64,000 nt of DNA, taken from NCBI RefSeq assembly GCF_900141745.1, contig NZ_FSRM01000001.1, positions 3,224,001 to 3,288,000 on the forward strand, read 5' to 3'. Each line of letters starts with the position of its first letter. The first letter of the stretch is position 1. Of this stretch, positions 10,202 to 18,631 are shown piece after piece. The translations under genes and the position numbers were made by a program. This DNA comes from Paraburkholderia phenazinium. Its GTDB lineage: Bacteria; Pseudomonadota; Gammaproteobacteria; Burkholderiales; Burkholderiaceae. The notes under the pieces are model-generated. The model saw only the letters and a list, made by a program, of their open reading frames with translations. It was not told the DNA's origin and searched no databases.

Positions 10202-11353
10202 ATGTCCCGTTTGCGTAGAGTGCTATTGGCAGCGTTTCTGGGTGCACTGACCGTGGCCGGCCTGATCTTTGTCACGCTCGCCATGCCTTACCTGTTCCGC
10301 CGGCCGCCCACCGCCCTTGCTGCCGGCTTGCCGATGCCGTCTGACAGGATACGACTTGCAGTGCTCGGCGATTCCGATAGCCAGTCCTACCATGACACGC
10401 GGATGTTGGGAGACCCGAACATGCGAGGCGGCCCCCGGCGCGCAACCACCTGGCAGTGGACCGAAGTCCTCGCCCGGCTGCGGGGCAACCAGATCGACCT
10501 CGGCGACTGGGGGACGTGGGGCACCGGCAAGTATCGCGCCTATTTCGACGAGGCTTTCGGTGCTCTCGCCCGGGCGCCTCGCAAGGACGACTATCGCTAC
10601 AATTTTGCCGTCAGCGGCGCTACCTGCAATCAACTGATGGGCCATCCGTTGCGCGAGACGCCCCGCCTCGTCGACCTGATGGACACCGAGCCACAAGCCT
10701 GGCGAGGCGGCATCGTGCTGATCCGGATTGGCATCAACGATCTCGGTGCGCAAGACATCCTCGACGAGCTCTCCCGTGATCCGAATGCTTCGCGCCCCGG
10801 GGCCGCGATCAACGCCTGCATTGGCGCAATCGCCGAGAGCGTCGCTCTGATCCGCAGAAAACACCCGGATACGAATATCGTGCTGGTGGGTGTGCTCAGC
10901 AATGCGGACTGGTCGATCAAGTTCGACAATTGGCAATCGGCCGGACAGATAGCCAATATCGACGCAGGCCTTGATCGCTTCGACAACGGCTTGCGCAAGT
11001 TGGCCGCGGCGGATCGACATGTCCACTTTCTCGATGATCGCGCCTGGTTCAGGAGTCTGTGGGGCACCCGCGACGACCAGGGCCGTCCGCTGTACAAGAC
11101 CGTGCATCTGTCGCCTGGCTGGGCAATCACCAATGCATCCGGCGATGATCCGCACAACGCTGTCCTTGCCGACGGACATGCCGGCGTAGTCTGGAATACC
11201 CTCTGGACGCAACACCTTGTCACTTCCCTGAACACTGCGTTCGGATTGCATCTCAAACCGGTCACGGATGCCGAGGTGTTCGGCTTTCTGCAGCCGAGCT
11301 TCACTGCAAGCACGCGCGCAGACGCGCCACTACTCACACCTTTAACCAAATAG
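10202..11353 (+). CDS. Membrane-anchored SGNH/GDSL-type hydrolase
   Basis: About 383 residues. An N-terminal hydrophobic segment (residues about 5-30, after MSRLRRVL) acts as a signal anchor, so the catalytic part should be periplasmic. SGNH blocks are visible: GDSDS near residue 60 (nucleophile Ser), a Gly in SGATCN, GINDLG (block III Asn) and LADGHAG near the C-terminus (Asp-x-His). Such enzymes are esterases, lipases or O-acetyl transferases/esterases. ATG at 10202 is preferred over an in-frame GTG at 10178 because AAGGCGG lies just before it and it opens directly into the signal segment. It follows the synthase genes by under 70 bases in the same direction, so a role in modifying or releasing the product is plausible but unproven. 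It could equally serve the neighbouring polysaccharide locus. Confidence 0.8.
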   Translation: MSRLRRVLLAAFLGALTVAGLIFVTLAMPYLFRRPPTALAAGLPMPSDRIRLAVLGDSDSQSYHDTRMLGDPNMRGGPRRATTWQWTEVLARLRGNQIDLGDWGTWGTGKYRAYFDEAFGALARAPRKDDYRYNFAVSGATCNQLMGHPLRETPRLVDLMDTEPQAWRGGIVLIRIGINDLGAQDILDELSRDPNASRPGAAINACIGAIAESVALIRRKHPDTNIVLVGVLSNADWSIKFDNWQSAGQIANIDAGLDRFDNGLRKLAAADRHVHFLDDRAWFRSLWGTRDDQGRPLYKTVHLSPGWAITNASGDDPHNAVLADGHAGVVWNTLWTQHLVTSLNTAFGLHLKPVTDAEVFGFLQPSFTASTRADAPLLTPLTK

Positions 11354-11550
11354 CATGACATGAGCGACGGCGCACATTCGCCGGGGCAAACACGGACCAC
11401 ACTTCAGGCCATATGAGCCAGTTGCAACAAAGCGGTTTATTCGAAACCCCTGAAATAGTACCGTTTTATAGATAAAGATTTTAATACCAGTGCCGCCAAG
11501 CGAGCGGCTGGATGAGACGGCTTCCTGATCAGACTGCAAGGAGCGATCGC

Positions 11551-12465
11551 ATGGACATGTCCACGGTTCCCCCAGTACTTGAAGCGACATTGCCTGACAA
11601 ATGGATCGACTCGGACTCTTCGCTGTTCCGCGAGAATTTCGAGCGGAAGAGCTTCGAGGTCGCCCACCATCTGGCGGGCCATCCGCTGTTTCAACTCCCT
11701 CAATTGATGGGCCTGGCGGAGCGAACCCTAAAGACGCGCCCATTTGATCTCTACTACGACATGGGCAACGTCGCACCTGGTCAAAAATGGCGCGATACGA
11801 ATCGCGCGTTCTCACCACTGAACGCGCTAACCCAGCTGGAAGAGTCAGACGCCTGGTTCATTTTCAGAAGTGCGCAACGAGATCCGCTCTATACCGAGCT
11901 GTACAGACAAGCGATGGAAGAGGTCAAGGATCTGGTCGGACGCCACATCGAACCCCAGATCAGCAGGGAAGACATCATCATCTTCGTGACGTCGCCGAAG
12001 CGGGTGACGGCCTATCACATCGATCGTGAATGCAATTTCATTCTTCAGCTCCAAGGGGAAAAGGATCTGTACGTCTTCGATCGTCAAGACCGGCAAATTC
12101 TTCCAGAGGAGGAAATCGAGGAATTCTGGGCGGTGGACAACAACGCGCCGAACTACAGACCCGAACTGCAGGACCGCGCGCGCCTGTACAAACTGGCTCC
12201 CGGAAATGGCGTTCACGTTCCTGTCAACTGTCCCCACTGGTTGAAGAACGCCGACAACATCTCTGTGACTTTGAGCGTGAACTTCCAGTTTATCGACTCC
12301 GTGCGAGCGGATATCTATCGGGCCAACCATCACCTCAGGAAGCTTGGAATCAATCCCACTCCACCCGGACAAAGCCCGGTGAAGGATCGCGCCAAGGCTA
12401 TGGCGTTTGGGACAGCGAAGGCCGTTCGCGAAGCTGCCAGGTCGGCTTTGCGCAGAGGCGGTTAG
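11551..12465 (+). CDS. Cupin-8/JmjC-like protein, putative Fe(II)/2-oxoglutarate oxygenase (copy 1)
   Basis: A 304-residue protein with the cupin-8/JmjC core. The HxD pair is His156/Asp158 (TAYHIDRECNF). The distal His is at about 222 in APGNGVHVPVNCPHW, after a Phe/Gln-rich strand (FILQLQGEKDLYVFD). These would be the three iron ligands of a 2-oxoglutarate-dependent hydroxylase. Start ATG 11551 is chosen because AAGGAG sits seven bases upstream; an in-frame start 39 bases earlier has no such site. The next gene is a clear paralog, sharing the ligand spacing and the C-terminal pattern NHxLRKLGxxPxPPG. Substrate is unknown: an amino-acid or fatty-acyl part of the upstream synthase product, or a polysaccharide, are candidates. 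Confidence 0.78.
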   Translation: MDMSTVPPVLEATLPDKWIDSDSSLFRENFERKSFEVAHHLAGHPLFQLPQLMGLAERTLKTRPFDLYYDMGNVAPGQKWRDTNRAFSPLNALTQLEESDAWFIFRSAQRDPLYTELYRQAMEEVKDLVGRHIEPQISREDIIIFVTSPKRVTAYHIDRECNFILQLQGEKDLYVFDRQDRQILPEEEIEEFWAVDNNAPNYRPELQDRARLYKLAPGNGVHVPVNCPHWLKNADNISVTLSVNFQFIDSVRADIYRANHHLRKLGINPTPPGQSPVKDRAKAMAFGTAKAVREAARSALRRGG

Positions 12466-12549
12466 TGCCGCAGAACGCGGAGTTGGATGAATGGGCATCG
12501 GTTTCTGCCGCGTTTGAGAAGTTGTTTCACCTAGTCCGGATTGACAATA

Positions 12550-13440
12550 ATGCTACCTTCTGCCGATGCTCTACTGACCGTTGATCCCGCTGTCTACAAG
12601 ACCGCGTTCAACAATACGCCGTTCAGTTTCAAACACTATCTGCATCAGCTGCCGATGTTCCAGCCGGAGGCATTGACGGAGCTGGCAAAGAAGTATCGTG
12701 AGAAACCCGCGGATTATTACGTCTCCAACTCGGCCCCCACGCCAGGGACCAGGTTCTTCGATGTCAAGGCAAAACCGTCGAAACCGGATGAAGCGCTCGC
12801 CCAGCTTGCCATGGGGCCGACGCGCGTGCTTTTGAAGCGGCCCGAAAATTATGACGCCGGCTTTCGAGAACTGCTGGACACACTGTTTGCAAGAGTGGCC
12901 GAACTGCGCGGCGGTCTCAACGGTGAAAAGATCGTGCGGCTCGAATCGGCCATCTTCATCAGCTCCGCCTCCTCGACCACACCGTTTCATTTCGATCCGG
13001 AAATCAATCACTTCTTTCAGATCGAGGGCGGCAAGCAATACCACGTCTATCGTCCGAGTGCGGTTCGGGAAGATGAACTCGAGGATTTCTACGTGCAGGG
13101 CAAAATAGAGATCGGCCAGGTGGATCTCGCCACGCGCGACAAGAGCCTCGAACACGTCTTCGACCTCGTGCCCGGTAATGGCTTTCATCAGCCGCAGGAC
13201 GCGCCCCATTGGGTTCAAACCGGCGCGGAACGTAGCGTGTCCTATGCGTTCGTCTACGAGACCGACGCGAGCCGGGCCCGTGGCCGTATCTTTGCCGCCA
13301 ATCACTTCCTGCGCAAACTCGGTGTCACTCCCCAGCCGCCCGGTACGAACCCCGGCACCGACAATGCGAAGTCATCGGTGATGAAGGTTGTCGTTCCCGT
13401 GCGCAGGCGTATCGTTCGCAATCTGGAGCGGGTCCGCTAA
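12550..13440 (+). CDS. Cupin-8/JmjC-like protein, putative Fe(II)/2-oxoglutarate oxygenase (copy 2)
   Basis: A 296-residue paralog of the preceding gene. It has HFD (His147/Asp149, PFHFDPEINHF) and the distal His at about 213 (VPGNGFHQPQDAPHW), so all three presumed iron ligands are kept. The Fe(II) oxygenase fold is supported by the motif PFHFD followed by the strand FFQIEGGKQYHVY. ATG 12550 is preferred over TTG 12541, though neither has a strong ribosome-binding site. It lies 84 bases after copy 1 and is the last plus-strand gene before the convergent glycosyltransferase pair, so it probably closes the natural-product operon. Function beyond a likely hydroxylase is not known. Confidence 0.77.
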   Translation: MLPSADALLTVDPAVYKTAFNNTPFSFKHYLHQLPMFQPEALTELAKKYREKPADYYVSNSAPTPGTRFFDVKAKPSKPDEALAQLAMGPTRVLLKRPENYDAGFRELLDTLFARVAELRGGLNGEKIVRLESAIFISSASSTTPFHFDPEINHFFQIEGGKQYHVYRPSAVREDELEDFYVQGKIEIGQVDLATRDKSLEHVFDLVPGNGFHQPQDAPHWVQTGAERSVSYAFVYETDASRARGRIFAANHFLRKLGVTPQPPGTNPGTDNAKSSVMKVVVPVRRRIVRNLERVR

Positions 13441-13473
13441 TCCCGCATCACAGTCGTAATTTTCCTGTCCGCT

Positions 13474-14550
13474 TCAGCTCACCCTCTCGATCAGCTCTCT
13501 CCAGCTGGCGAGGATGGGTTCGCGGGCAAAATTCAGGAGATGCGAGCGGGCCTGGGAAATTCGCCGGGCACGTTCCTCATCCGGCATGTCGGCCAGCAGC
13601 CGCATACCCGATGCGATCGATTCAGGATCAAGCGGATCGGCGTCCAGCATCGCCTCCCCACCTATCTCCGTCAAAATACTGGAGCTGGAAACGAGGCACG
13701 GCAAATCATGCTCCGTTGCTTCGACAACCGGCATTCCGAATCCTTCCAGCAGACTCATCAGCACAAAACCGGATGCGTTACGGTAGAGCCAGCGAAGCTC
13801 CTCATCAGTCGTATATCCCGGCATCACAACCCCGGGGGTTTGCTTCGCCAGCTGGATAGCGTTATCCGCACCGGGCTCGCGCCCACCGACGATCACATAC
13901 CGCCACCCTTTCTCCGCCAGCCCGCTTGCCGCGAAGGCCTCGATACAACGGGCCTGGTTTTTACGGTCACCGATACTTCCCACGGTCAGGATAAAGGGGG
14001 ACTGCAGTCCATCCACCGGGCGCCCTTCGCCCTCCGTTACCCCCAAGCGGGTCGGAATGTAGATGACATTCGACGAAGCAAAATCGTCGCCGTAGAGCCG
14101 ATGAAATTCCCGCTGGGACGTCTTGCTGACAAACACCATGTGAGGCCTGGTTCGACGGATCTGCTCATAAGCCTGGCTGTACAGATCATTCACGCCCGGG
14201 GCAAAGTATTGCGGATGCGTGATTGGACCGACGTCGTGACAGAGCACGATGTCCCTCGCCTCCAGGCGATGACGCACGACGCTGAGCGGATCGAGATGCA
14301 ACGTAGGACGGGGCGTACGAATGACCGGCATGAACGAAGCCAACCGGGGCCTATACACCCTCGCGATGGTTTCCTTGTGGGTCAGGCGACCCACCACACG
14401 GCGCATGAAATTATTGGGCGGAAATCCGTGAAAGCGCCCGTAGCGGACCTTCGCGATCCGGTGACCGAGCGAGGAAATAATGTCCCTCCCCAAAAAAAGC
14501 TTCCCGGTACGATCATTCAGCGCCAATGAGAAATCAACATCAATCGACAT
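13474..14550 (-). CDS. GT4-family glycosyltransferase
   Basis: A 358-residue glycosyltransferase with a GT-B fold. The C-terminal half carries FILTVGSIGDRKN and the EGFGMPVVEA E-x7-E motif that binds the donor nucleotide sugar. It would transfer a sugar onto the lipid-linked polysaccharide repeat at the cytoplasmic face. The ATG has GGAG seven bases upstream. It lies 33 bases downstream of another GT4 gene read in the same direction, so the two form a short operon transcribed toward the natural-product genes. The N-terminal half lacks a clean Rossmann start and diverges from the other GT4 proteins here. Donor and acceptor sugars cannot be read from sequence. Confidence 0.85.
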   Translation of the reverse strand: MSIDVDFSLALNDRTGKLFLGRDIISSLGHRIAKVRYGRFHGFPPNNFMRRVVGRLTHKETIARVYRPRLASFMPVIRTPRPTLHLDPLSVVRHRLEARDIVLCHDVGPITHPQYFAPGVNDLYSQAYEQIRRTRPHMVFVSKTSQREFHRLYGDDFASSNVIYIPTRLGVTEGEGRPVDGLQSPFILTVGSIGDRKNQARCIEAFAASGLAEKGWRYVIVGGREPGADNAIQLAKQTPGVVMPGYTTDEELRWLYRNASGFVLMSLLEGFGMPVVEATEHDLPCLVSSSSILTEIGGEAMLDADPLDPESIASGMRLLADMPDEERARRISQARSHLLNFAREPILASWRELIERVS

Positions 14551-14583
14551 TGTTTACTCCAAATATCTCTGTCTTCAGGCAAG

Positions 14584-15690
14584 TTAGCGGTTCGCGGCCC
14601 TCAGGGCGTCGCACAGGTTGCGCGCCGCCTGTTTCCAGGTGAAGCCGTCAGCCTGCCGGCGTCCGGCGGATATCAGGTAGTGCCGCACGGCTTCGTTGTC
14701 GAGCGCCTTCAGAATATTCAGACGCCACGCGTCCGGGCTGAAAGGGTCCGCAAACAGCGCGGCCTCGCCGCACACCTCAGGAAGTGCGCCGAACGGCGCG
14801 GCCACAACCGGACAGCCCAGCGCCATCGCTTCCAGCGGCGGCAAACCAAACCCTTCCGTTAGCGACGGAAAGGCGAGCGCGCCGGCATTAATCATCAGTC
14901 CAACGAGCTCCGGATCGCTAATGCGGCCGGCAAATCGCACGTTGGGCGGTACCACGTGCCCCAGATTTTCGAAATCGGCCTGTGTCGCGCCACCGAACAG
15001 CACGAGCTCGACGCCCCGCAGCTCCGCATCGGCGAAGGCCTTGAGCAGGACACCGATGTTTTTGTGCTTCTGGGTATTCGCGAGCGCAAGCACATAGCGT
15101 CGCGGCGTGAGGCGCAATGCCGCGAGTTGCCCCTCGTCCGGCACAACCTGCAAAACATGGTCGCAACCGTTGTGTACGACGACGATCTTGTCGGCACTGG
15201 CAACGCCGTAACGTACGAGTTCCTGTTTGGAGAACTCCGAAACGGTAAAAATGATCTTGTGCCGCTTGCCGATGAAAAAGAACAGAAACTTGTACCACGT
15301 CCGAAAACCCCGGGAATAGGATTCGGGTGCGGAATACACCTGGGCGTCGTGAATCATCGTCGCCGAATTGCGATGAAGCAGCGGCCCAAGATTGCAGAGA
15401 TTGAGAATGAAATCCTTCCTGCGCGCGAAAGGAAGATAGCCTTGTTCCCACGCGATCCTGTGGATCTTGCGAGCCCAATGACTCTCGCGAACGCACGAAA
15501 TATTGCGGTAAGGCGGAATCTCGACCCGATCTCTGACTACCACGGCGTAGTTCACGCCGTTACCGCCCTGCCCGGCGATCAGGGCATCCGTTGCGGCGAC
15601 CAGTTGCTCCGCAACCCTGTGCACGCCCGTCGGCGCCGCTCCGAAGAACTTGCCGTTGAACGCTATCGTTTTCGATGCGATCGTTTTCAT
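14584..15690 (-). CDS. GT4-family glycosyltransferase (paralog of the gene at 24825-25928)
   Basis: A 368-residue GT4 enzyme. It opens with FNGKFFGAAPTGVHR, has FTVSEFSKQEL mid-protein, RYVLALANTQKHKN at the inter-domain region and EGFGLPPLEAMALGCP as the donor-binding E-x7-E block. The same segments recur in order in the gene at 24825-25928 (INGRFLGRRATGVDR, LTVSEFSRREL, EGFGLPPVEALALGCP), so the pair are paralogs probably making similar linkages. Translation starts at ATG with GGAAAGG just upstream. It is the first gene of a two-gene operon and is divergent from the flippase gene across a 337-base spacer that carries tandem repeats. Confidence 0.86.
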   Translation of the reverse strand: MKTIASKTIAFNGKFFGAAPTGVHRVAEQLVAATDALIAGQGGNGVNYAVVVRDRVEIPPYRNISCVRESHWARKIHRIAWEQGYLPFARRKDFILNLCNLGPLLHRNSATMIHDAQVYSAPESYSRGFRTWYKFLFFFIGKRHKIIFTVSEFSKQELVRYGVASADKIVVVHNGCDHVLQVVPDEGQLAALRLTPRRYVLALANTQKHKNIGVLLKAFADAELRGVELVLFGGATQADFENLGHVVPPNVRFAGRISDPELVGLMINAGALAFPSLTEGFGLPPLEAMALGCPVVAAPFGALPEVCGEAALFADPFSPDAWRLNILKALDNEAVRHYLISAGRRQADGFTWKQAARNLCDALRAANR

Positions 15691-16027
15691 AGCCTTTCCG
15701 TACGCTCACGCGTGAATGTTCTTCGCAATAGTGCGCACGATGTTGCGGACGACCGGATGTGACGACATCACGCAGGACCAAGCAGTTTTCTCAAGAAGAC
15801 AGGTTATCGGCGCACAAAACGCGGCACTGCTGCCTACCGCACGCAACTGCAGCACGCAACTGCAGCATGCAACATGCATGCCGCTGCGGCACGCAAACGC
15901 CCGTCACCGCGTTGCCCCGCGGTGCAGGCGAATTTTAATAATGCAAAGCCCACCCCACCGTGCGCCGACACACAAACGCTCCGGGCCGCCTCGGCCAGAA
16001 TGTGCAAGTCGCGCATTGGAGTACCAC
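15691..16027. other. Intergenic spacer between divergent glycosyltransferase and flippase genes
   Basis: No credible gene. It must hold promoters for both directions. Toward the flippase, TTGCCC (15912-15917), a 16-base gap and TTTAAT (15934-15939) form a weak promoter candidate with a long leader. It also contains the 13-base tandem repeat at 15839-15877. Confidence 0.5.
15839..15877. repeat. Tandem 13-bp direct repeat (two exact copies plus a degenerate third)
   Basis: GCACGCAACTGCA occurs twice back to back (15839-15851 and 15852-15864), followed by the related GCATGCAACATGC. It sits in the divergent spacer between a glycosyltransferase and the flippase gene. Tandem sites of this kind can be regulator binding sites or a slippage-prone tract. 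Confidence 0.7.
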
Positions 16028-17512
16028 ATGACAGCTAGACCCAGCCTCAAACGCAGCGCCACGCTCAACTTCATCGGCGGAATCTTGCCCATGTTCGTCG
16101 CGCTGGTGACGACGCCCATTTATCTGCACTACATCGGCGCAGCACGCTACGGTGTGCTCGCCATCGTCTGGATGGTGCAGGGCTATTTCGGCTTTCTCGA
16201 TCTGGGGCTGTCATCCGCGACGTCCAACCGCATCGCGCAACTCGGCGAAGAGCCGCACCGCGAGCGCGAGGCCGTCCTGTGGACCGCGTTGATCCTCAAC
16301 GCCGCACTGGGTCTCGCGGGCGGCGTCGCACTGTATGGGCTCATGCACGTTCTGCTCTCGTACTTCGACATGGGTCCGGACCTGCGTAACGAGTTGTTGC
16401 CCGCGCTGCCCTGCGTGGCCTGCCTCGTGCCGCTCTCGAACCTCATTTCCGTTTTCAACGGCGCACTGGTGGGGCGCGAGCGTTTTGGCACGCTCAACGT
16501 CGTCACGCTTCCGGTCACCCTGATGTACCAGCTCGTGCCGCTTGGGGCGGCGCTTCTCTTCGGCCCGAACCTGCGGTATCTGGTGTACGGCACGCTAGTG
16601 GCCGGGATCGCGGCGCTGCTGGTGACCGCGTTCGCGGTGTGGCGCGTCTTTCCGCTGCGCCTCGCCGCCGGCCCGCGCCGCGACCTGGTCGGCAAACTCT
16701 TCTCGTACGGCGCCTGGATCAGCGTGACCAGCCTCGCGCAGCCTCTGCTGGAGACCGCCGACCGCCTCATGATCGGCCACGCGCTCGGACCGCAGGCGGT
16801 CACCTACTATCAGGTGCCTTTCAATCTCGCCGGCCGTGTGCGGATCTTTCCCTCGGTCATTGTCCGGACGCTATTTCCGCGCCTCTCTGCGCTCGACGCC
16901 GCGAGCGCCGCAGCGCTCTCCTCCAGTTCGATACGGGGCCTCGCCGCCGCACTCACGCCGATGACCGTGTTCGGCATATTCCTGATGCATCCGTTTCTCT
17001 CGCTGTGGGTGGGCCAGGACTTCGCCGCACGGGCCGCGTCGGTGGGTGAAACGATTCTCGTCGGCATCTGGCTCACCTCGATTGCATCGCTCGCTGCCTG
17101 TCACCTGCAGGCAATCGGCAAGCCCGGCATCGTCGCGCGTTTCCAGGCCTACGAAATGTTGCCGTTCTTCGCCCTGCTGTGGTGGATGCTGCAACACTTC
17201 GGCGTACTGGGCGCTGCGCTCGCATGGAGCGCGCGCTGCCTGCTCGATGGCGTGCTGCTGCTCCATGCCGCGCGCCTCGATGCCCGGCCAACGCGCATGC
17301 TGGCCGTGCCGGCGCTGATCATCGCGCTCGCGTATGTCGGCACACTCGTCTTCGCTCCACTCACGTGGCCCGCTATCGTGGTCTGGCTCGGCACGACAGC
17401 CGTTGCGCTTGCATGGAGCGCGCGCACCGAACCACGGGCCTACGCGCGTTTGCTCGAACTGGTCGCGTCGATGCGCAACTACACGCGCCGCTGGGCGCAA
17501 AGTAGCCAATGA
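16028..17512 (+). CDS. Wzx-type lipid-linked oligosaccharide flippase
   Basis: A 494-residue polytopic membrane protein with about 12-14 hydrophobic helices and no soluble domain, of the polysaccharide_synt/MVF (Wzx) superfamily. It begins SLKRSATLNFIGGILPMFVALVTTPIYLHYIGAARYG, quoted here in part as the signature: an amphipathic start, a first helix, then a Tyr/Gly-rich loop. It would flip the undecaprenyl-linked repeat unit to the periplasmic face for polymerisation. The frame is open far upstream, but ATG 16028 has GGAG six bases before it and starts at the conserved N-terminus. The following acyltransferase begins seven bases after its stop, so the two are co-transcribed. Confidence 0.88.
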   Translation: MTARPSLKRSATLNFIGGILPMFVALVTTPIYLHYIGAARYGVLAIVWMVQGYFGFLDLGLSSATSNRIAQLGEEPHREREAVLWTALILNAALGLAGGVALYGLMHVLLSYFDMGPDLRNELLPALPCVACLVPLSNLISVFNGALVGRERFGTLNVVTLPVTLMYQLVPLGAALLFGPNLRYLVYGTLVAGIAALLVTAFAVWRVFPLRLAAGPRRDLVGKLFSYGAWISVTSLAQPLLETADRLMIGHALGPQAVTYYQVPFNLAGRVRIFPSVIVRTLFPRLSALDAASAAALSSSSIRGLAAALTPMTVFGIFLMHPFLSLWVGQDFAARAASVGETILVGIWLTSIASLAACHLQAIGKPGIVARFQAYEMLPFFALLWWMLQHFGVLGAALAWSARCLLDGVLLLHAARLDARPTRMLAVPALIIALAYVGTLVFAPLTWPAIVVWLGTTAVALAWSARTEPRAYARLLELVASMRNYTRRWAQSSQ

Positions 17513-17519
17513 GCCGCCC

Positions 17520-18626
17520 ATGACGAACAAGCTCCACTCGCTAACCGTGCTGCGCGCCATCGCAGCCACGACGGTGATTTTCTTTCACACCCTCGCGCCG
17601 ACCGGCCACACGTTCGGCGGATTCGGTGTGGACATTTTCTTCGTGCTGAGCGGCTTTGTGATCGCACTCGTGCTGGATAGCCCCGGCATGACCGCACGGC
17701 ACTTCCTCGCCGACCGCATTGCCCGGATCGTGCCGCTCTACTGGCTGCTGACCTTCAGCGTGTTCGCCGCCACCCTGATCGCCCCGTCATTGTTCAATTC
17801 AACCACGGCCAATCTCGGGAACCTGCTCAAGTCACTGCTTTTCATTCCCTACCGCAAGGAAAGCGGCGAAATCTTCCCGATGTTGTTCGTCGGCTGGACG
17901 CTGAACTACGAAATGATGTTTTACATGGTCGCCGCCGTGTCGTTGATACTGATGCGCCGCCATCGGCTGCTATTCGCATCGGCGTTGATTCTCGCGATCT
18001 TTTGCGTAGTCAGGGCATCCGGCTCGCACGGCGCGATTGCCACGTTCTACTCTCACGAGCGTGTCTTTGAGTTCCCGCTCGGCTTCACGGCCTGGTGGCT
18101 CTGGAAGCGTGGGATCCGGATCAATCCGGTCCTCGCCGCCTGCACGGTGGCAGGATGTTACGTGTGGATGGCGTTCGTCGACTGGCACCAGATGGCCGAT
18201 GCGCCGCTGCTGTATTTCGGCATTCCGGCGTTTCTGATGGTCTTCGGCAGCCTGAGTCTCGAATCGATGATCGGTTCCGACCCGCTGACCCGTGGCGCGA
18301 TATTCGTTGGCAATGCCAGCTATGCCGTCTACCTGAGCCATCCCTACTGCGTCGAAGCCGCGCGCAAACTGTTGCCAAAGGCGATCCACGGTTTTGACGT
18401 CACGTCGCCCATCGGGGTGGCGACCATCATCGTCGTGGCGACCGCCGTGGGCGGCATGCTCTACTGGTTCGTCGACAAGCCACTGCACACCGGCGCGCGC
18501 CGGCTGTTGCACCGGCTAATGAAGATGCCGCGGCATGGAACGAGGCACGCGGTAATCAACCAGCCGGTCATGGCTGCCCATGACGTCCCGGCACGCAACG
18601 TGTCCGTCAAACAGGACGCGATCTGA
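17520..18626 (+). CDS. Acyltransferase-3 family membrane protein
   Basis: A 368-residue membrane O-acyltransferase (acyltransferase_3). The conserved N-terminal pattern is LTVLRAIAATTVIFFHTLAP, with the active-site His after two Phe. Then come GGFGVDIFFVLSGFVIAL and about ten membrane helices ending at a basic tail. It would add acetyl or another short acyl group to a polysaccharide intermediate. ATG 17520 is chosen because it lies seven bases after the flippase stop and the family N-terminus starts there. It ends only six bases from the end of the convergent AT3-SGNH gene, so any terminator must overlap coding sequence. Confidence 0.87.
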   Translation: MTNKLHSLTVLRAIAATTVIFFHTLAPTGHTFGGFGVDIFFVLSGFVIALVLDSPGMTARHFLADRIARIVPLYWLLTFSVFAATLIAPSLFNSTTANLGNLLKSLLFIPYRKESGEIFPMLFVGWTLNYEMMFYMVAAVSLILMRRHRLLFASALILAIFCVVRASGSHGAIATFYSHERVFEFPLGFTAWWLWKRGIRINPVLAACTVAGCYVWMAFVDWHQMADAPLLYFGIPAFLMVFGSLSLESMIGSDPLTRGAIFVGNASYAVYLSHPYCVEAARKLLPKAIHGFDVTSPIGVATIIVVATAVGGMLYWFVDKPLHTGARRLLHRLMKMPRHGTRHAVINQPVMAAHDVPARNVSVKQDAI

Positions 18627-18631
18627 CTGGC

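Noticed and set aside
11342..11818. Minus-strand frame between the SGNH and first oxygenase genes
   Set aside because: No ribosome-binding site or domain, and it overlaps the supported start of the oxygenase.
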